From Delphinapterus leucas (Eukaryota > Chordata > Mammalia > Artiodactyla > Monodontidae), in the NCBI RefSeq assembly GCF_002288925.2, contig NW_022098023.1:32461689-32525688 (forward strand): a stretch of 64,000 bases of DNA, in the 5' to 3' direction. The first letter of the stretch is position 1, and every line of letters starts with the position of its first letter. The notes under the pieces were generated by a model, which worked only from the letters and a program-made list of their open reading frames with translations, did not search any database and was not told the origin of the DNA. The position numbers were made by a program, and so were the translations under genes. This document shows, one piece after another, positions 37,314 through 50,299 of this stretch.

Positions 37314-37832
37314 CTGGAAAAAAAAACCCACCAAGTTTTAAAAAGTTGTCATACTAATATAAATTTAATTAACAAATAATAAATAGCAAAAGACTAAATC
37401 TGATGGTTTGAATTAAAGAAAAATTAAATTTATAGTTCATAAAGATATCAGATCAGTGACTACAATGTTTGATTCAATCATTGGCCTGGCTATTTTATAA
37501 GAATACTTTTTCTTTTCACAACTATTTGACAATGCAACTGAGATGCTTTCTGAGAATACTTTCCTGCCTAGTAGGGGCGTAAAATTGGTGTTTTAAAGAT
37601 GACTGGTTACTCCTGAAATGTAAAAAGATGAAGTGGGACTTATATAAAAGGTAAAAAGAAAGTACGTATGGGCACCATATTAAAATTTGAGACACTGAAA
37701 GTCAAATTACAACATTTATCCTTAAAACTGAAAGTAGTATCTTATAATTTATCACATACTAAATTACCAGGTATATAACTGAGTGAGATAAATGAATCAG
37801 ATATTTGATCTACAGTAAATTCGGGGTAACAA

Positions 37833-38019
37833 TTTTTTTTTTGCGGTACACGGGCCTCTCACTGCTGTGGCCTCTCCCGTTGCGGAGCACAGGCTCAGTG
37901 GCCATGGCTCACGGGCCCAGCTGCTCCATGGCATGTGGGATCTTCCCGGACCGGGATACAAACCCGTGTCCCCTGCATCGGCAGGCGGACTCTCAACCAC
38001 TGCGCCACCAGGGAAGCCC
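37833..38019 (-). mobile_element. CHR SINE with internal deletion
   Basis: Reverse copy from TTTTTTGCGGTACACGGGCC to CCACCAGGGAAGCCC. About 18 bases are missing after CACAGGCTC, where other copies have CGGACGCGCAGGCTC; the short direct repeat CAGGCTC explains the loss. Confidence 0.93.
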
Positions 38020-38599
38020 TCGGGGAAAAAATGTTTGTCTCCAAATTCTTAGTTCAATCTTCAACTTCTAAGTCCGCATTGTGAATTTCTTTTTGAAATG
38101 ACCTATCTTCTGATAGGAAAGGGTGAGAAGCCTAATTGTAAGGACATGTTAATATTTTAGAACAAATATTTGAGGCCTGTCTTATACTGTCCGGAGTTTG
38201 ATTATTCAACATATAAAAATATTTAGAACCATTAAATAAAATATTCTTTGAAAGCCACTGGGATGAGTCTATCCAGACAGCACTACAAGGATTAAGAAAA
38301 GCAACACTGAATTGAAGCAACATAATTCCTTGAATGTCAAAACAAAATCTGTAAAGGTAAAATTAATGAGAATTGTTTTGCTGAACAGGTAAGATGTTTT
38401 AAGTTATACTTTAAGAAAATAGAATGCCACCAATTTTCAAAATATTACGGAGAAGTTTTTTTAAACTCAGTGAATAGTAGTAGTATTCTGAAAGCACTGG
38501 TAATTCCAAGGACTTAAGAGTAAAAAAAAATGTACATTTTCCTCCTTCCTACTAATTGAGAACTTCCCCAAGGAAGCATCAGAGTTTGTCCTCTGAGAA

Positions 38600-38800
38600 G
38601 AAAGACTAGATGCAACTCTGACTTCTGTTTCCAACTGTGCCACTGACTCAACTGTGTGGTGTAAAGCACGACACATACCACCCCACTGAACCTGTTTTCA
38701 CATCCGTAAAAGTGGAAAATAATACTCATGTATGTCAAAGGGACATGTGAATTATCTAATGAATGATTACATAAAACACTGAGCACATAAAACTCTACAA
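38600..38800 (+). repeat. MIR fragment
   Basis: CAACTGTGCCACTGACTCAA, CTGTTTTCACATCCGTAAAA and AATAATACTCATGTATGTC follow MIR order. Confidence 0.6.
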
Positions 38801-39083
38801 AATGCTATATCGTTTTACTAATTTAGATGAGAAACAGTCATCAGAGGAAAACAGTAATTAAATGTCAATAAAGGTAAGCAGCTCAGCATAAAAACAAACT
38901 GACTTTTGGAGTTAGGCGTCAGAGATCCTACTGAGCCGAGGAGTTGAAAAGAACTAGATGATAAAAAGGAAACTGAGTGCTGTGTTCTGCTTGAGTCCCC
39001 CAAAGCATGGTAAAGATCAGGTGTTTCTGTAACTTTAAAATTCTCTCTTTAGCTAGGGTCACACTGAAGACAAAATATTTTTC

Positions 39084-39430
39084 TTTCTCTTTTTCTTTCT
39101 TTTATTTCTCTATTATTTTTTGGCTGTGTTTGGTCTTCGTTGCTGCATGTGGGCTTTCTCTAGTTGCGGCGGGCAGGGGCTACTCTTCATTGCAGTGCAC
39201 GGGCTTCTCACTGCAGTGGCTTCTCTTGTTGCAAAGCACAGGCTCTAGAATGTGCAGGCTTCAGTAGTTGCGGCGTGTGGGCTCAGTAGTTGCGGTGCGT
39301 GGGCTCAGTAGTTGCGGTGTGCGGGCTTAGCTGCTCTGTGCCATCTGGGATCTTCCCGGACCAGGGCTCGAACCTGTGTCCCCTGCACTGGTGGGTGGAT
39401 TCTTAACCACTGAGCCACCAGGGAAGTCCC
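39084..39430 (-). mobile_element. CHR SINE, long subfamily
   Basis: Reverse copy with a CTTTCTTTT-type tail, GGCTGTGTTTGGTCTTCG and a head ending CACCAGGGAAGTCC. Identical target duplications CAAAATATTTTTC lie at 39071-39083 and 39431-39443. It contains three tandem copies of a GGGCTCAGTAGTTGCGG segment at 39260-39325. Confidence 0.95.
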
Positions 39431-39499
39431 CAAAATATTTTTCAAAGTGAAAATAAATGTTCAGTAAATACGAATAGGAATATTCAAGGAACAGATGTG

Positions 39500-39640
39500 T
39501 TCATATACATGCACATATACATGTTCGTATACATGTACTCACATACACACAGAATGTAAATATGCGCTTACATGCAGTACATACATGGGTGCGCTCGCAC
39601 AAACACATACACAGACACACAGACACACACACGTAGGCTC
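39500..39640. repeat. CA/TA-rich simple repeat region
   Basis: An irregular mix of CATATACATG, ACACAGAC and CACACACG dinucleotide-like tracts. Confidence 0.8.
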
Positions 39641-40869
39641 TCAAACACCAACAGACCCATTAAATAAAGTGTAGTGTAATAGGAACGGAATGTTGATGTA
39701 ATTAAAGAATAATTCCTTAGAAATGCTTTATATGTAGTGTTTAATTTTTTCAGAATAAAGTAAGTATTCCATATTTAAATAACAAAACTAAACATATAAC
39801 ATGGAATAAAAGGTAAGTGGATAAACTGGTTGACAAAGCAACTCAGTTCTATTTGCAAGACGTTGCCTCCACAGACAATACTTGGATATATATTTTCAAA
39901 GTCTTAGCCTTCTCTTTCTTAAATTACAAGGGAGACTACCTTCAACACGTGGGTCTCTAAAACTGAATACGATGATGATTATACTCTGTGTTCTTCCACA
40001 TACAGTAATTACTCAATAGAAGTTCAGTCTCCATAAGACATTTCATAACAGTGGAAACTTACCTTCAAAAATACAAAGCTTCTATGCGTGACTCATAAAG
40101 CAACTACAAAACAAATCTCCTTATGAGCACGTCTACCGTGAATGGTATATTACACCCATAATTGTTCAATTCACTGTTAATTATTACTCAGAAATTCATG
40201 TTTATGGCTCTGTTTCACCTGCTATATGAAAACATATTCCTGATATATTGTTCTTTAACTTCCTGGGTCAATATACTCTGGCCTAGCCTTATAAGTGCCT
40301 AAGTAGTCTTTTCTTCCTAAATGACTAGTTAACGATAAATGGAGAATTGAAAACAGAGAAAGAAAACTTATGCTAATTATTCTCTTTCCATGCTTCCTTT
40401 GGTCCTGAACTATAGATCAAACACTATAACCCAGGTTGTCCCTTATGGATTGGTGGAGGAGAGTTAAAAGTACTATTTTTAGAACAGAGTATTACTTTAA
40501 TGACAGTTAGTAGTGATATCTCAAATGTTAGCTTTTAACATGTTTATCACGATTTCATTTTAGTGCATGTTTGCGCTAATCTTTCTAGGCACTGAATAAA
40601 TTGTATCGATGGCTAAATTGGCAAGTTGTGGATGTGATATTGTTTTATTTTGTAAGAAAATGATAAAATTTATATTCAGTTCTTTAAAGAGCTTTTATTG
40701 TATAAGCTAGAGAAACATTTACAAATTAACCAGTTAATGTAAGTATTCTTTACAATTAAAATCCACACCCAGCAAAAAGTAACAGGAATGATCAAGGAAC
40801 ATAATCACTTAGTCATCTTTTTGGATGGATCATCGAATGTTTAAATTTCGAATTAATGAAGGACAAAAG

Positions 40870-41010
40870 GAAGGGAGGTAACATTTACTGAGCTCCTCCT
40901 GTGTGCCGGAAGCTTTTTATATATGTTACTTCATTTAATTTTCACAACTACCCCTTGATGTTCACATTAATATCTACATTTTACAGACACATTTACCATG
41001 AGAAGAGAAA
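40870..41010 (+). repeat. MIR fragment
   Basis: ACATTTACTGAGCTCCTCCT, TGTGCCGGAAGCTTTTTATA and TAATTTTCACAACTACCCC are MIR core motifs. Confidence 0.8.
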
Positions 41011-41544
41011 TCAGGCTGACGTGTAGTCAAAGCCCAGGATAATTCTACTCTATTTGAAATGCCGTTGGCTCAGAGTCAGGGTGATGGTAGATAGAAATGT
41101 GATCTAACCTGTTGTATCTGACTTGTTGATTGTATTGTATGGCATCACATCCTTTCATTCACGTCATCAGGGTACAGCTACAGCATCTCACAAGCCATAA
41201 TTAAAATTCTGAAAGCACCTTAACTTTTCACATTAGAAGATAGTTGCTTCAATGAAGAGCAAGACTTCATATCCTGTGAAATATTAGTTCAGAATCTACT
41301 AAAATAGTATACAATAAATATATGAGACACAGACAGCTTTAAAGCCTTCAGATGTTTAGCACACAAAATATTTTTTTTTGTTTAATTCCATAATTGGCAT
41401 AGTTCTTGTGATTACTGTTGCTGTAATTAAGGGAGTCCTAATTTTTGTCAAAATTCAGCATATTTTGAGAAATGTTATTTCTCACTTCAAAGGCAATTTT
41501 CAACATAAAAATGTGTTAAATATAAGACAATACTAGTAATAGCA

Positions 41545-41830
41545 AACATTTAAAAAGCATTTTTAACAATGTATAGGAATAGTGCTATATATATTACAAA
41601 GGTTATATCATTTAATCCTCTGAATAACCATGTGAATTAGGTGCTGTTGGTGTCACTCTCATTTCACAGATGAGAAAATTGGCTATAGGGTCCAATACCA
41701 TAGCTATTAGCTAGCCACAAGTGGCAATGAAAATTAATATTAATTTAATTCAAATAAAATTAAAATTTTAGTTCCTCAGTAACGCTAACCATATTTCAGA
41801 TGCCCAATAGCCACATGTAGCTAGCAGCTA
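41545..41830 (+). repeat. MIR fragment and ancient repeat
   Basis: ATCATTTAATCCTCTGAATA and CATTTCACAGATGAGAAAAT are a MIR core. CAATAGCCACATGTAGCTAG at 41805-41826 is a common old DNA-element motif that I cannot assign firmly. Confidence 0.6.
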
Positions 41831-42049
41831 CCATATTGGACAATGCAGATAGGGAATTTTTTTTTTTTATTATGAAATATTTCAAGAGAGAAACTATAAC
41901 AATGTATCTGTCACCCAGCCTCAACAATTATCAACTCATTAAAAGCCTTCCTTTTAACCACTATTCTACACTTTTTTTTTTTTGCTTCTCTTTGTTAATT
42001 ACATTAGTTAAAGAAAAATTATCCCTTATTCAGATTAGAACATAGGGAG

Positions 42050-42195
42050 GCAGTATAACATAATGGTTAAGAGTATGGAATTAGAAAGCAGACAGATCTG
42101 GATTCAAATTTTGGCCCTATCACAAAACTAACATGTTTTTAGATGACAAGGTGCTAAATTTCTCTAGGGCTGAATTTGTTCATCATTACAATTTT
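42050..42195 (+). repeat. MIR fragment
   Basis: AATGGTTAAGAGTATGGAAT, ATCTGGATTCAAATTTTGGC and GAATTTGTTCATCATT follow the MIR 5' to core order. Confidence 0.75.
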
Positions 42196-43475
42196 CTCCT
42201 GTAGCTGGCTATTATTTTTCTTTATATTAAACATTTTCAGCTTTCCTAGTTCTTAGTAAAATAACTATTCAAATAAACCTACTTGAAGGTAACTGTGAAA
42301 GAGGTAATTTTTTCCACAGGCCTTTTATATATCCCTGCTCCAAGATTACAAAGGTAAGACAAAACACTATACAAAATTTCAAATATATCAAATATATAAT
42401 ATGGAAAGAAAAGGTTCTCTTTGGGGTTCTTTCCTCAATTTCCTTAAGATAAGCAAGTCTCCAGTGAATGATGAGACATAATTTCTATTGCTCCCAACAG
42501 CTATTTATAGAACTATTTAATTAATTCACTGAATTGATTTATTAATGCTGGTTATGAATATTCTAAATATTAATTTTAACTTTAAAATTAATCTACAAAT
42601 AAATTGTTACTCATGTTGACATTTAAAACATAAATGTGATTTAAAATTACTTCATTATATCGTCAAAAAATTCTGATCAGGAATAAAGTTTTGGACCAAT
42701 TATTTTGGTGGGGTAGAAACGAGAGGAAAAGATAACTACTCTGATTTATCAAAAAGAACACTCACAGTTTGGAGTTAATTACCAGCAGTTTTATATTTTT
42801 GGTTATATATCTTAGGAAACCTGAATTTAATAGCTATCTTTTCCAATAACTATATTTTTCAATAAACTACCTTTTCTAATTCCTTAATTTAAGAATTTTC
42901 TCTCCCATCTAATTCTTTGCTTCTTTATAAATTGGTTGATAATTTATCTAATTACTTATTCTAAATAATCTTAAAATCTAATAACAAGCCAACTAACTAA
43001 GCATCCATGAATTAAAACCTCTTTCTTTATATAGAATCATTCTTCTACTGTTATTTAAAAAGACTAAAATGATCATATAGATGAACAGGTAAAGAATTTG
43101 AATGATTATTCAGTGGAGCAAGTCTTTTGGATAAGGTGTCATGTAAGAAAACAATTTCAATCTAGGGAAGTGAAAGGAATTTATTTACATCGAGGTAATT
43201 CATGGTTTACTTCATGTAAAGGGTCAGTGGAAGAAACGCCTAAAAATTCCTTGGTAAAGTCAACATGAATCTAAGTAAATTTGTACATTTTATCTGTTTG
43301 TGAACACCTTAATGTGATGTGACTTAGTTTTTCTAAGAGAAATTGAACTCATTCCATTTAAGACCCCCTTCGTTATTTCAATATTTTCTTCACAATTTCC
43401 AACCTGAATTCGTCTATAGCAGTATTGTGCTTACAATGCCTTTATTACTCAAATAAAAGATTTGTAGATGGTTTA

Positions 43476-43607
<132 letters not shown>

Positions 43608-43959
43608 CTAAAGAAAAACAGATTTCATTAAAATCTAGACAATTTTATAAGAACCTAAAATTGTTCGAAATGTTCTAGCACAGATACAGCACACCAACTC
43701 TCCCTTATATGAATTACTCTGAAAAGCTCTTCCTGTATAAATTCGAAGGTTTTAAAAATTATTAATCAACATAACTATTCTTTAGCTAAAAATGAAACTT
43801 TTATTTGAACTTTATTTCTACTCAAAATAATATAATCACATGATAATTTAGTAATTTTTCATGTCTTCATATTCCCTTCCATCTTTACTTATGTACCTAA
43901 ACCACTATGTATAATTTATGTACTTAAATCACTATGTATAATTAAAATTTTAAACAATT

Positions 43960-45485
43960 ATGTTTAAAATATAAACAACATAAAATTTACCATTTTATCC
44001 AATTTACAGTGTACAATTCAGGGGCATTAAGTACATTCTTGATGTGTAACCATCACTAGTATCTATTTCCAGAACATTTTCATCAACCCAAACAGAAACT
44101 CTATACCCATTAAGCAAAAAACACTCCTCTTATCCCCCAGTTCCTGGAAACCCCTATTCTCTCTGTCTGTATGTATTTGCCTATTCTAGATACCTCATGT
44201 AAGTGGAATCATATGATATTTGTCATTTTTTGTCTGCTTAATTTACTTATTGTAATGTTTTCAAGGTTCACCCAGGTTGTACCATGTATCAGAACTTCAT
44301 TCCTTTTTATGGCTAAATAATATTCCAATGTATGTTTATAGTATATTTTGTTTATTCATTCATCTGTTGGTGGATACTTGTGTTGTTTCCACTTTTTGGC
44401 TATTGTGACCAATGTTGTGGTGTATAAATATCTGTTTTGAGTCCCTGTTTTCAATTCCTTTGGGTATCTACCTAGGAGTGGAGTGGAATTGCTAGGTCAT
44501 ATGATAATTCTATATTTAACTTTTTGAGGAACTGCCAGCTGTTTTCCATAGTGGCTGCATCATCTTACATTCCTACCAGAAATGCACTTGGTTCCAATTT
44601 CTCCACATCCTCGCCAACAAAGTTATTTTATGTGCCTATTGGCCATTTGTATATCCTCTTTGGAGAAATGTCTATTCAGGTCTTTTGCCCATATTTTAGT
44701 TAGGCTGTCTTTTTTTTTCTTTTTTTTGCTGTTGAATTGTAGGAGGTCTTTATATATTATGGATATTAAGCCCTTATTAGCTGTATGATTTGCAAATATT
44801 GTCTCCTATTCTGTGGGTTGTCTTTTCACTATCTTGATACTGCCCTCTGGATCACAAAAGTTTTTAATTTTGATGAAATCCAACTTACCTACTTTTCTTT
44901 TGTTGTCCATACTTTTGGTGTCATTTTAAAGAAACCACTGCCAAATCCAAGGTCATAAAGATATTCTCCTATGTTTTCTTCTATGAGTTTTATACCTTTC
45001 TTTTTGAAATTTAGGACTTTGGTCCATTTTGAGTTAATTTTTGTATATAGTGTAAGACATGGGTCTAATTTCAATCTTTTCAACATAGATATCCAATTTT
45101 ACCAGCACCATTTGTTGAAAAGACTGTCTTTTCTCCATTGAGTGGTCTTGGCAACCTTACTGGAAAAACCATTAACCATATATGTGAGATTTACTTCTGG
45201 GCTCTCTATTCTATTCCATCAGTCTTATATGTCTATCCTTAAGCCAGCACAACACTGTTGTGATTACTGTAACTTCACAGTAAATTTTAAAATCTGAGTT
45301 TTTCAACTTTTGTTTTTTAAGATTGTTCTGGCTATTTGGGGTCACCTGAAATTCCACATGAATTTTAGAATGGGTTTTTCTATTGCTGCAAAAACATGCC
45401 TTTGGGATTCTGATACACACTACACTGAATCTGTAAGCTGTTTTGGGTGGTACTGTTATCTATCTTAACAATATTAAGTCTTCTA
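43960..45485 (-). mobile_element. Old L1, antisense, left part
   Basis: About 1.5 kb on the plus strand reads as reverse L1 3' UTR and ORF2: AAAATTTACCATTTTATCC, AATATTCCAATGTATG, GAGGAACTGCCAGCTGTTTT, TTGTATATCCTCTTTGGAGA and CATTTTGAGTTAATTTTTG. It ends at TTAAGTCTTCTA, where a younger plus-strand L1 is inserted, and continues after 46567. Confidence 0.9.
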
Positions 45486-45906
45486 TATACAGATGGCTAA
45501 CAGGCACATGAAAAGATGTTCAACATTGCTAATCATCTGAGAAATGCAAATCAAAATCACAGTAAGATACCACCTCACACCTGTCAGAACAGCTATCACC
45601 AAAAAGACCACAAATAACAAATGTTGGAGAGGATGTGGAGAAAAGGGAACCCTCGTGCACTGTTGGTGGGAATGTAAATTGATACAGCCACTATGGAGAA
45701 CGGTCTGGAGTTTCCTTTAAAAACTAAAAATAGAACTACCATATGATCCAGCAATCCTATTCCTGGGCATATATCCAGAAAAGATGAAAACTCTAATTTG
45801 AAAAGATACACACACCCCAATACTCACAGTAGTATTACTTACAATAGGCAAGACATGGAAGCAACCTAAGTGTCCATCAACAGAGGAATGGATAAAGAAG
45901 ATGTGG

Positions 45907-45909
<3 letters not shown>

Positions 45910-45954
<45 letters not shown>
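45910..45954. repeat. (CA)n microsatellite inside L1
   Basis: About 22 perfect dinucleotides, placed where other L1 copies have a short ATATATACA (compare 6281-6290). Confidence 0.96.
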
Positions 45955-45956
<2 letters not shown>

Positions 45957-46247
45957 GGAATACTACTCAGCCATAAAAAAGAATGAAATTTTGCCATTGG
46001 CAACACCATGGATGGACTTGGAGGGTATTATGCTTAGTGAAATAAGTCAGACAGAGAAAGACAAATACTATAATGTTATTTATCTGTGGAATCTAAAGAA
46101 TACAACAAACTAGTGAATATAACAAAAAAGAAAAGGACTCTCAGATATAGAAAAGAAACTAGTGGTTATCAGTGGAAAGAGGGAAAAGAGGGAGGGGGAA
46201 GAGAGGGGTAGGGGAAGTACAAACTAGTAGGTATAAAATAAATAAGT

Positions 46248-46358
46248 GGGAACTCCCTGGCGATCCAGTGGTTAGGAGTCCATGCTCTCACTGCTGAGGG
46301 TCCGGGTTTAATCCCTGGTTGGGGAACTAAGATCTCACAAGCTGAGTGGCCAAAAAAA
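46248..46358 (+). mobile_element. CHR-related SINE, short subfamily
   Basis: Forward copy from GGGAACTCCCTGGCGATCC with B-box-like GGGTTTAATCCCTGG and ending GTGGCCAAAAAAAC. It is nested in the L1 at 45486-46549. Confidence 0.88.
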
Positions 46359-46567
46359 CCTACAAGAATATATTGTACACCACAAGAAATATAGCCAATA
46401 GTTTATAATAAATATAAATGGAGTATAATCTTTAAAAATTGTGAATCACTATGTTGTATTCCTCAAACTTATATAATGTTGTAAATCAATGATACCTCAA
46501 CTTAAAAAATTCAAGAAAATAACCCCCAAACCAACCAACCAACCAAAAAACAATCTTAAGTCTTCTA

Positions 46568-46900
46568 ATCCATTAGCCTGGGATGTCTTTCCATTTATTA
46601 GGTCTTCTTTAATTTCTTTCAGGAATGTTTTGTAGTTTTCAGTGTACAAGTCTTTCTCCCCTTTGATCAAATTTATTTCTATTTTATTTTATAAATGAAA
46701 TTATTTTAGTTCCTTTCGGGATTGTTCAATGTTAATATGCTATGTACAACTTAGTACAGTTGTATACTATGTATATAGTTGTATATATACTATGTTGTAT
46801 ACTATGTACAACTTTATATTATTCTTTTTTACTTTATCTTATATCATAATCATTCTTCCAGGCTGTTAGAATACCTTCATTTATATTTTTGTATTTTTAA
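46568..46900 (-). mobile_element. Old L1, antisense, right part
   Basis: It resumes the interrupted L1: CCATTTATTAGGTCTTCTTT and GGAATGTTTTGTAGTTTTCA on the plus strand are antisense ORF2. The right boundary fades into AT-rich DNA with TATGTACAACT repeats. Confidence 0.82.
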
Positions 46901-47038
46901 TGGTTACAAAACTGTCTAGTAAGCCAATGTGCTAGAGTTTAATTACATTGTTTATACTAGTAAACATTTAGGATGCTATCAATTTTTGACTAGTATAAAT
47001 AATGCTAAAACAAACTAGTTTTGTATTGTAGATGTTTT

Positions 47039-47277
47039 ATCTTTTTCTCATATTTATTTATTTGGTTGCACTGGGCGGGCTCCTTAGTTGTGGGAGAAGG
47101 GCTCCTTAGTTGCAGCACGTGGGATCCTTAGTTGTGGCTCGCTGGCTCCTTAGCTGTGGCATGTGAACTCTTAGTTGCGTCATGCATGTGGGATCTAGTT
47201 CCCTGACCAGGTATTGAACCCAGGCCCCCTGCATTGGGAGCTCAGAGTTCTATCCACTGCGCCCCCAGGGAAGTCCC
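47039..47277 (-). mobile_element. CHR SINE, diverged
   Basis: Reverse copy with repeated CTCCTTAGTTG segments and a head ending CCCAGGGAAGTCCC. Target duplications TAGATGTTTT and TAGACGTTTT flank it. Confidence 0.9.
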
Positions 47278-47433
47278 TAGACGTTTTTTCTTAATATTTT
47301 GTTTGTTAAATTTTTTCAGAACAGAAGATGCACTAAGGTTAAAGGGGTATAACTATGTAATACTCTTGACACATAAGACCAAAGTTCTTTCTAAAGGACT
47401 TTATCATTTTATATACTCAACCAACCTTAAGTG

Positions 47434-47654
47434 TTTTTTTTTTTTTTTAATTAATTAATTAATTTTTGGCTGCTTTGGGTCTTCACTGCTGCATGTGGGC
47501 TTTCTCTAGTTGTGGCGAGCGGGGGCTACTCTTCGTTGTGGTGCACGGGTTCCGTTGCTCCGCGGCATGTGGGATCTTCCCTGACCAGGGCTCAAACCCG
47601 TGTCCCCTGCGTTGGCAGGCAGACTCCCAACCCTTGGGCCACCAGGGAAGTCCC
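47434..47654 (-). mobile_element. CHR SINE with large internal deletion
   Basis: Reverse long-form tail (TTAATTAATTAATTTTTGGC) joined after GTGGTGCACGGGTTC to CGTTGCTCCGCGGCATG, so about 110 bases of the long body are missing. Flanking duplications AACCTTAAGT and AACCTTAGTT. Confidence 0.9.
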
Positions 47655-48151
47655 AACCTTAGTTTTCTTTTTGTTTCTTTGTGTTTACTCTTTTTCTCCT
47701 AAGCAAATATGAAATGTATGCTAGAACAGGACTAAACACAGCACTGTCAGTATCAGGAGGCCCCTACTTTGGTATATAGTAAGTTCTCAAAAAAGGTATT
47801 CTAAAGTTGGATACGCAAAAACTGAACAATAAGAACAAAAGTGGTGGATATCTATTATTATAAGGATGAGGGGGTGGGGAAGGGAGTATTTTATTATGCA
47901 GAATAATAAATTATAAAATTCCTGCTTTATGAACTTAAATGTTCTTTGACAAAAAATTTCTAGCTTTTTATATGAAAAAAATTTTTTTCCTCTTTCCTTT
48001 ACAACCCCTAACGAGTTTGAGGCTAAAGATATGCTGTTTTTCTAGGACAAGAAATGATTTCTATTTCCTTCTCAAATAAACTACATTTACAAGTTCTATA
48101 CATTTTTTTCTTCAAATTAAGATCTAAACATATATATTTTAGCACTGCAAA

Positions 48152-48510
48152 TTTTTTTTACAAATTAATTAATTAATTAATTCATTTGTGGCTGTGTTGG
48201 GTCCTTGTTGCTGCACGCAGGCTTTCTCTAGTTGCAGTCAGCAGGGGCTACGCTTCGTTGCGGTGTGTGGGCTTCTCATTGTCGTGGCTTCTCTTGTTGC
48301 GGAGCACGGGCTCTAGGCGTGCAGGCTTCAGGAGCTGTGGCACATGGGCTCAGTAGTTGTGGCTCATGGGCTCTAGAGCTCAGGCTCAGTAGCCGTGGCA
48401 CATGGGCTTAGTTGCTCTGCAGCATGTGAGATCTTCCCGGGCCAGGGCTCGAACCTGTGTCCCCTGCATTGGCAGGTGGATTCTTAACCACTGCACCACC
48501 AGGGAAGTCT
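48152..48510 (-). mobile_element. CHR SINE, long subfamily
   Basis: Reverse complete copy with an AATTAATTAATTAATT-type tail. Target duplications TAGCACTGCAAA at 48140-48151 and TAGCACTGCAAG from 48512. Confidence 0.95.
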
Positions 48511-48524
48511 GTAGCACTGCAAGT

Positions 48525-50290
48525 TTTTTGGTCTCCCTCTCACAGGGAAAAAAAAATAATGAGTTACTAGCACCCTCGAAGCTGAAGGTGGAGAGAAGGG
48601 CAGGATGGGTATAGTGGAAGGTAGAGAGGAAGGCAGAAAGAATCAAAGGCAGAAACATTCATTGTGAAAATGATCAACCATGAGGTCCAGGTAGGTGAGG
48701 AGGAAAGTGAAGCCAAGAGGTGGCTGACCAACTGTTAGAGGATATCTGCACACAGTTTGAGGACCACTTTATAAAAGCTATGTAAACTATTCATCTAAAT
48801 TATACTAGACATTTTTGTTATGGCTGCATTAAGTATAGCCCAGGAAAAAAATTCCTCAAAGAATAAGAAATGAATAGTGAAAGGAAAGAAGACTTTTTTT
48901 GGACACAATTCATTGCAGTGAAAGGAGAGCCATAAAGAAAAAAATACCATAAATATTTTCTATGGTTTGGGTTTTAGTGTCCTTTTTCCTTGCTTTGGTA
49001 ATCATTCTTTAAAATCTATTACAATGTCACTGGAATCTTATTACTCTACTAAGTTACTTTATGAACATTCAAATATGCAGCTGGACAAAAATAAAACTAA
49101 GTCCTACTTACCTGTACAACCAGTTTCACTAGTTAATTAAATCAAACAATTGCCTTGACTTTGTTTTTACAGAACTGACCCTAACTGAATAAACTGAACT
49201 GGCAAGTTGTTTTGTGTTTCGAAGTGCAGAATAGCCCGGGGTGCATGTGGGGGGATTGGGTGGTGTAGGAAAGAACTAAGGGCATTTTCAAATTGTAGTC
49301 AGCTGTAGTCTAGAATGAGCCATGTTTAAACTTATCAAACCTGACTTCAGTTACATAAAAAATATAACAGCAGGCATTAGTCTTAATTATTTTAGTTCAT
49401 TTTTTTCTCATTACAGCAATTACATATATTAGGTTTTAGTATTATAACAAAATTAAGGGTCAAAAGCCTTACTTTCAGAATGTATTTCTACTATACAACC
49501 TACAAACTTCTCTCTCTAGATAATAAAACTTCTATAGTGCTGTCAATTTTAAGAATGTTTCTTTATAAACTTGTGAGCTTCTAAATCCCCCCAATTTAAT
49601 TTAATTCCTCAGGGAAAAGTACACGTACATTTTTCAGTGAAAAGTGATGCTAATATCTATTTTTGAAATCAGTGTAACTTAACAGAATTTAATTCCTCCA
49701 ATATGGTTAAAAAAGCTTTCTGTAACTATAATCATTAGTATTAAAAAAAGTTTCACAATCGCTCACTTTGCCTATTGTTAGTAATCTTTTCCTTATAAAG
49801 CCTTAGTAATTAGTGACTCAGGAATCATATACGTAATGAATGATGCAGGACCAAACCCATGATACAACATTTTATAGAATCGTTATTTCTCCTTTGTTTC
49901 AGTAAACTGTACACATGATTCAGAGAAAAGCAACACCTGATTATAATACATATGTTCTCTTAAAGTTAAAAGACATATGAAGGTGACTACAATTTGTTGT
50001 GTTTTTCCTAAAAGTGGGATTTTTTTTCTTGTGGAGTTTATTTTCGAAGAAACTCCTAGAAATGGTACTCTTCCTTACCAGGGACAAAACGCATTCTGTT
50101 GAATGGAATTTAACATTGAGTTGCTTTCTGTGTATAAAATATATACAAGTGACACCTTCTAGTAGTGGTAATTAGTTGTGCTGAAAAACCCACATATCCT
50201 GTTGCCTGATCTTTCCGACTGTGCCATGGAATGGAAAATGCCTATTTGAGGTCCAGCAGGGGGCAATACTTTGGTACTACTTTTCTGTGT
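48525..50290. other. Intron sequence with no recognised gene
   Basis: AT-rich intron of PIBF1 with no repeat I can name and no exon that passes a frame test. A strong minus-strand donor-like site (GTACAG then GTAAGT) near 49110 has no open frame upstream. Confidence 0.6.
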
Positions 50291-50299
50291 TCTCAGTCC

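Larger units (their letters stand above)
45486..46549 (+). mobile_element. L1 inserted into an older L1
   Basis: A 5'-truncated L1 3' region (ATGGCTAACAGGCACATGAA, GTGGAGAAAAGGGAACCCTC, ATGGAATACTACTCAGCCAT). Target duplications ACAATATTAAGTCTTCTA at 45468-45485 and ACAATCTTAAGTCTTCTA at 46550-46567 bracket it. It contains an expanded CA repeat and a small SINE. Confidence 0.92.

Noticed and set aside
45717..46113. Frames containing long alternating Cys-Val or Thr-His runs
   Set aside because: They are translations of the (CA)n repeat inside an L1.
49080..49200. Possible PIBF1 exon ending at a strong minus-strand donor (GTACAG then GTAAGT)
   Set aside because: All three frames upstream of the donor meet stops before any plausible acceptor, and the sequence has no resemblance to PIBF1.
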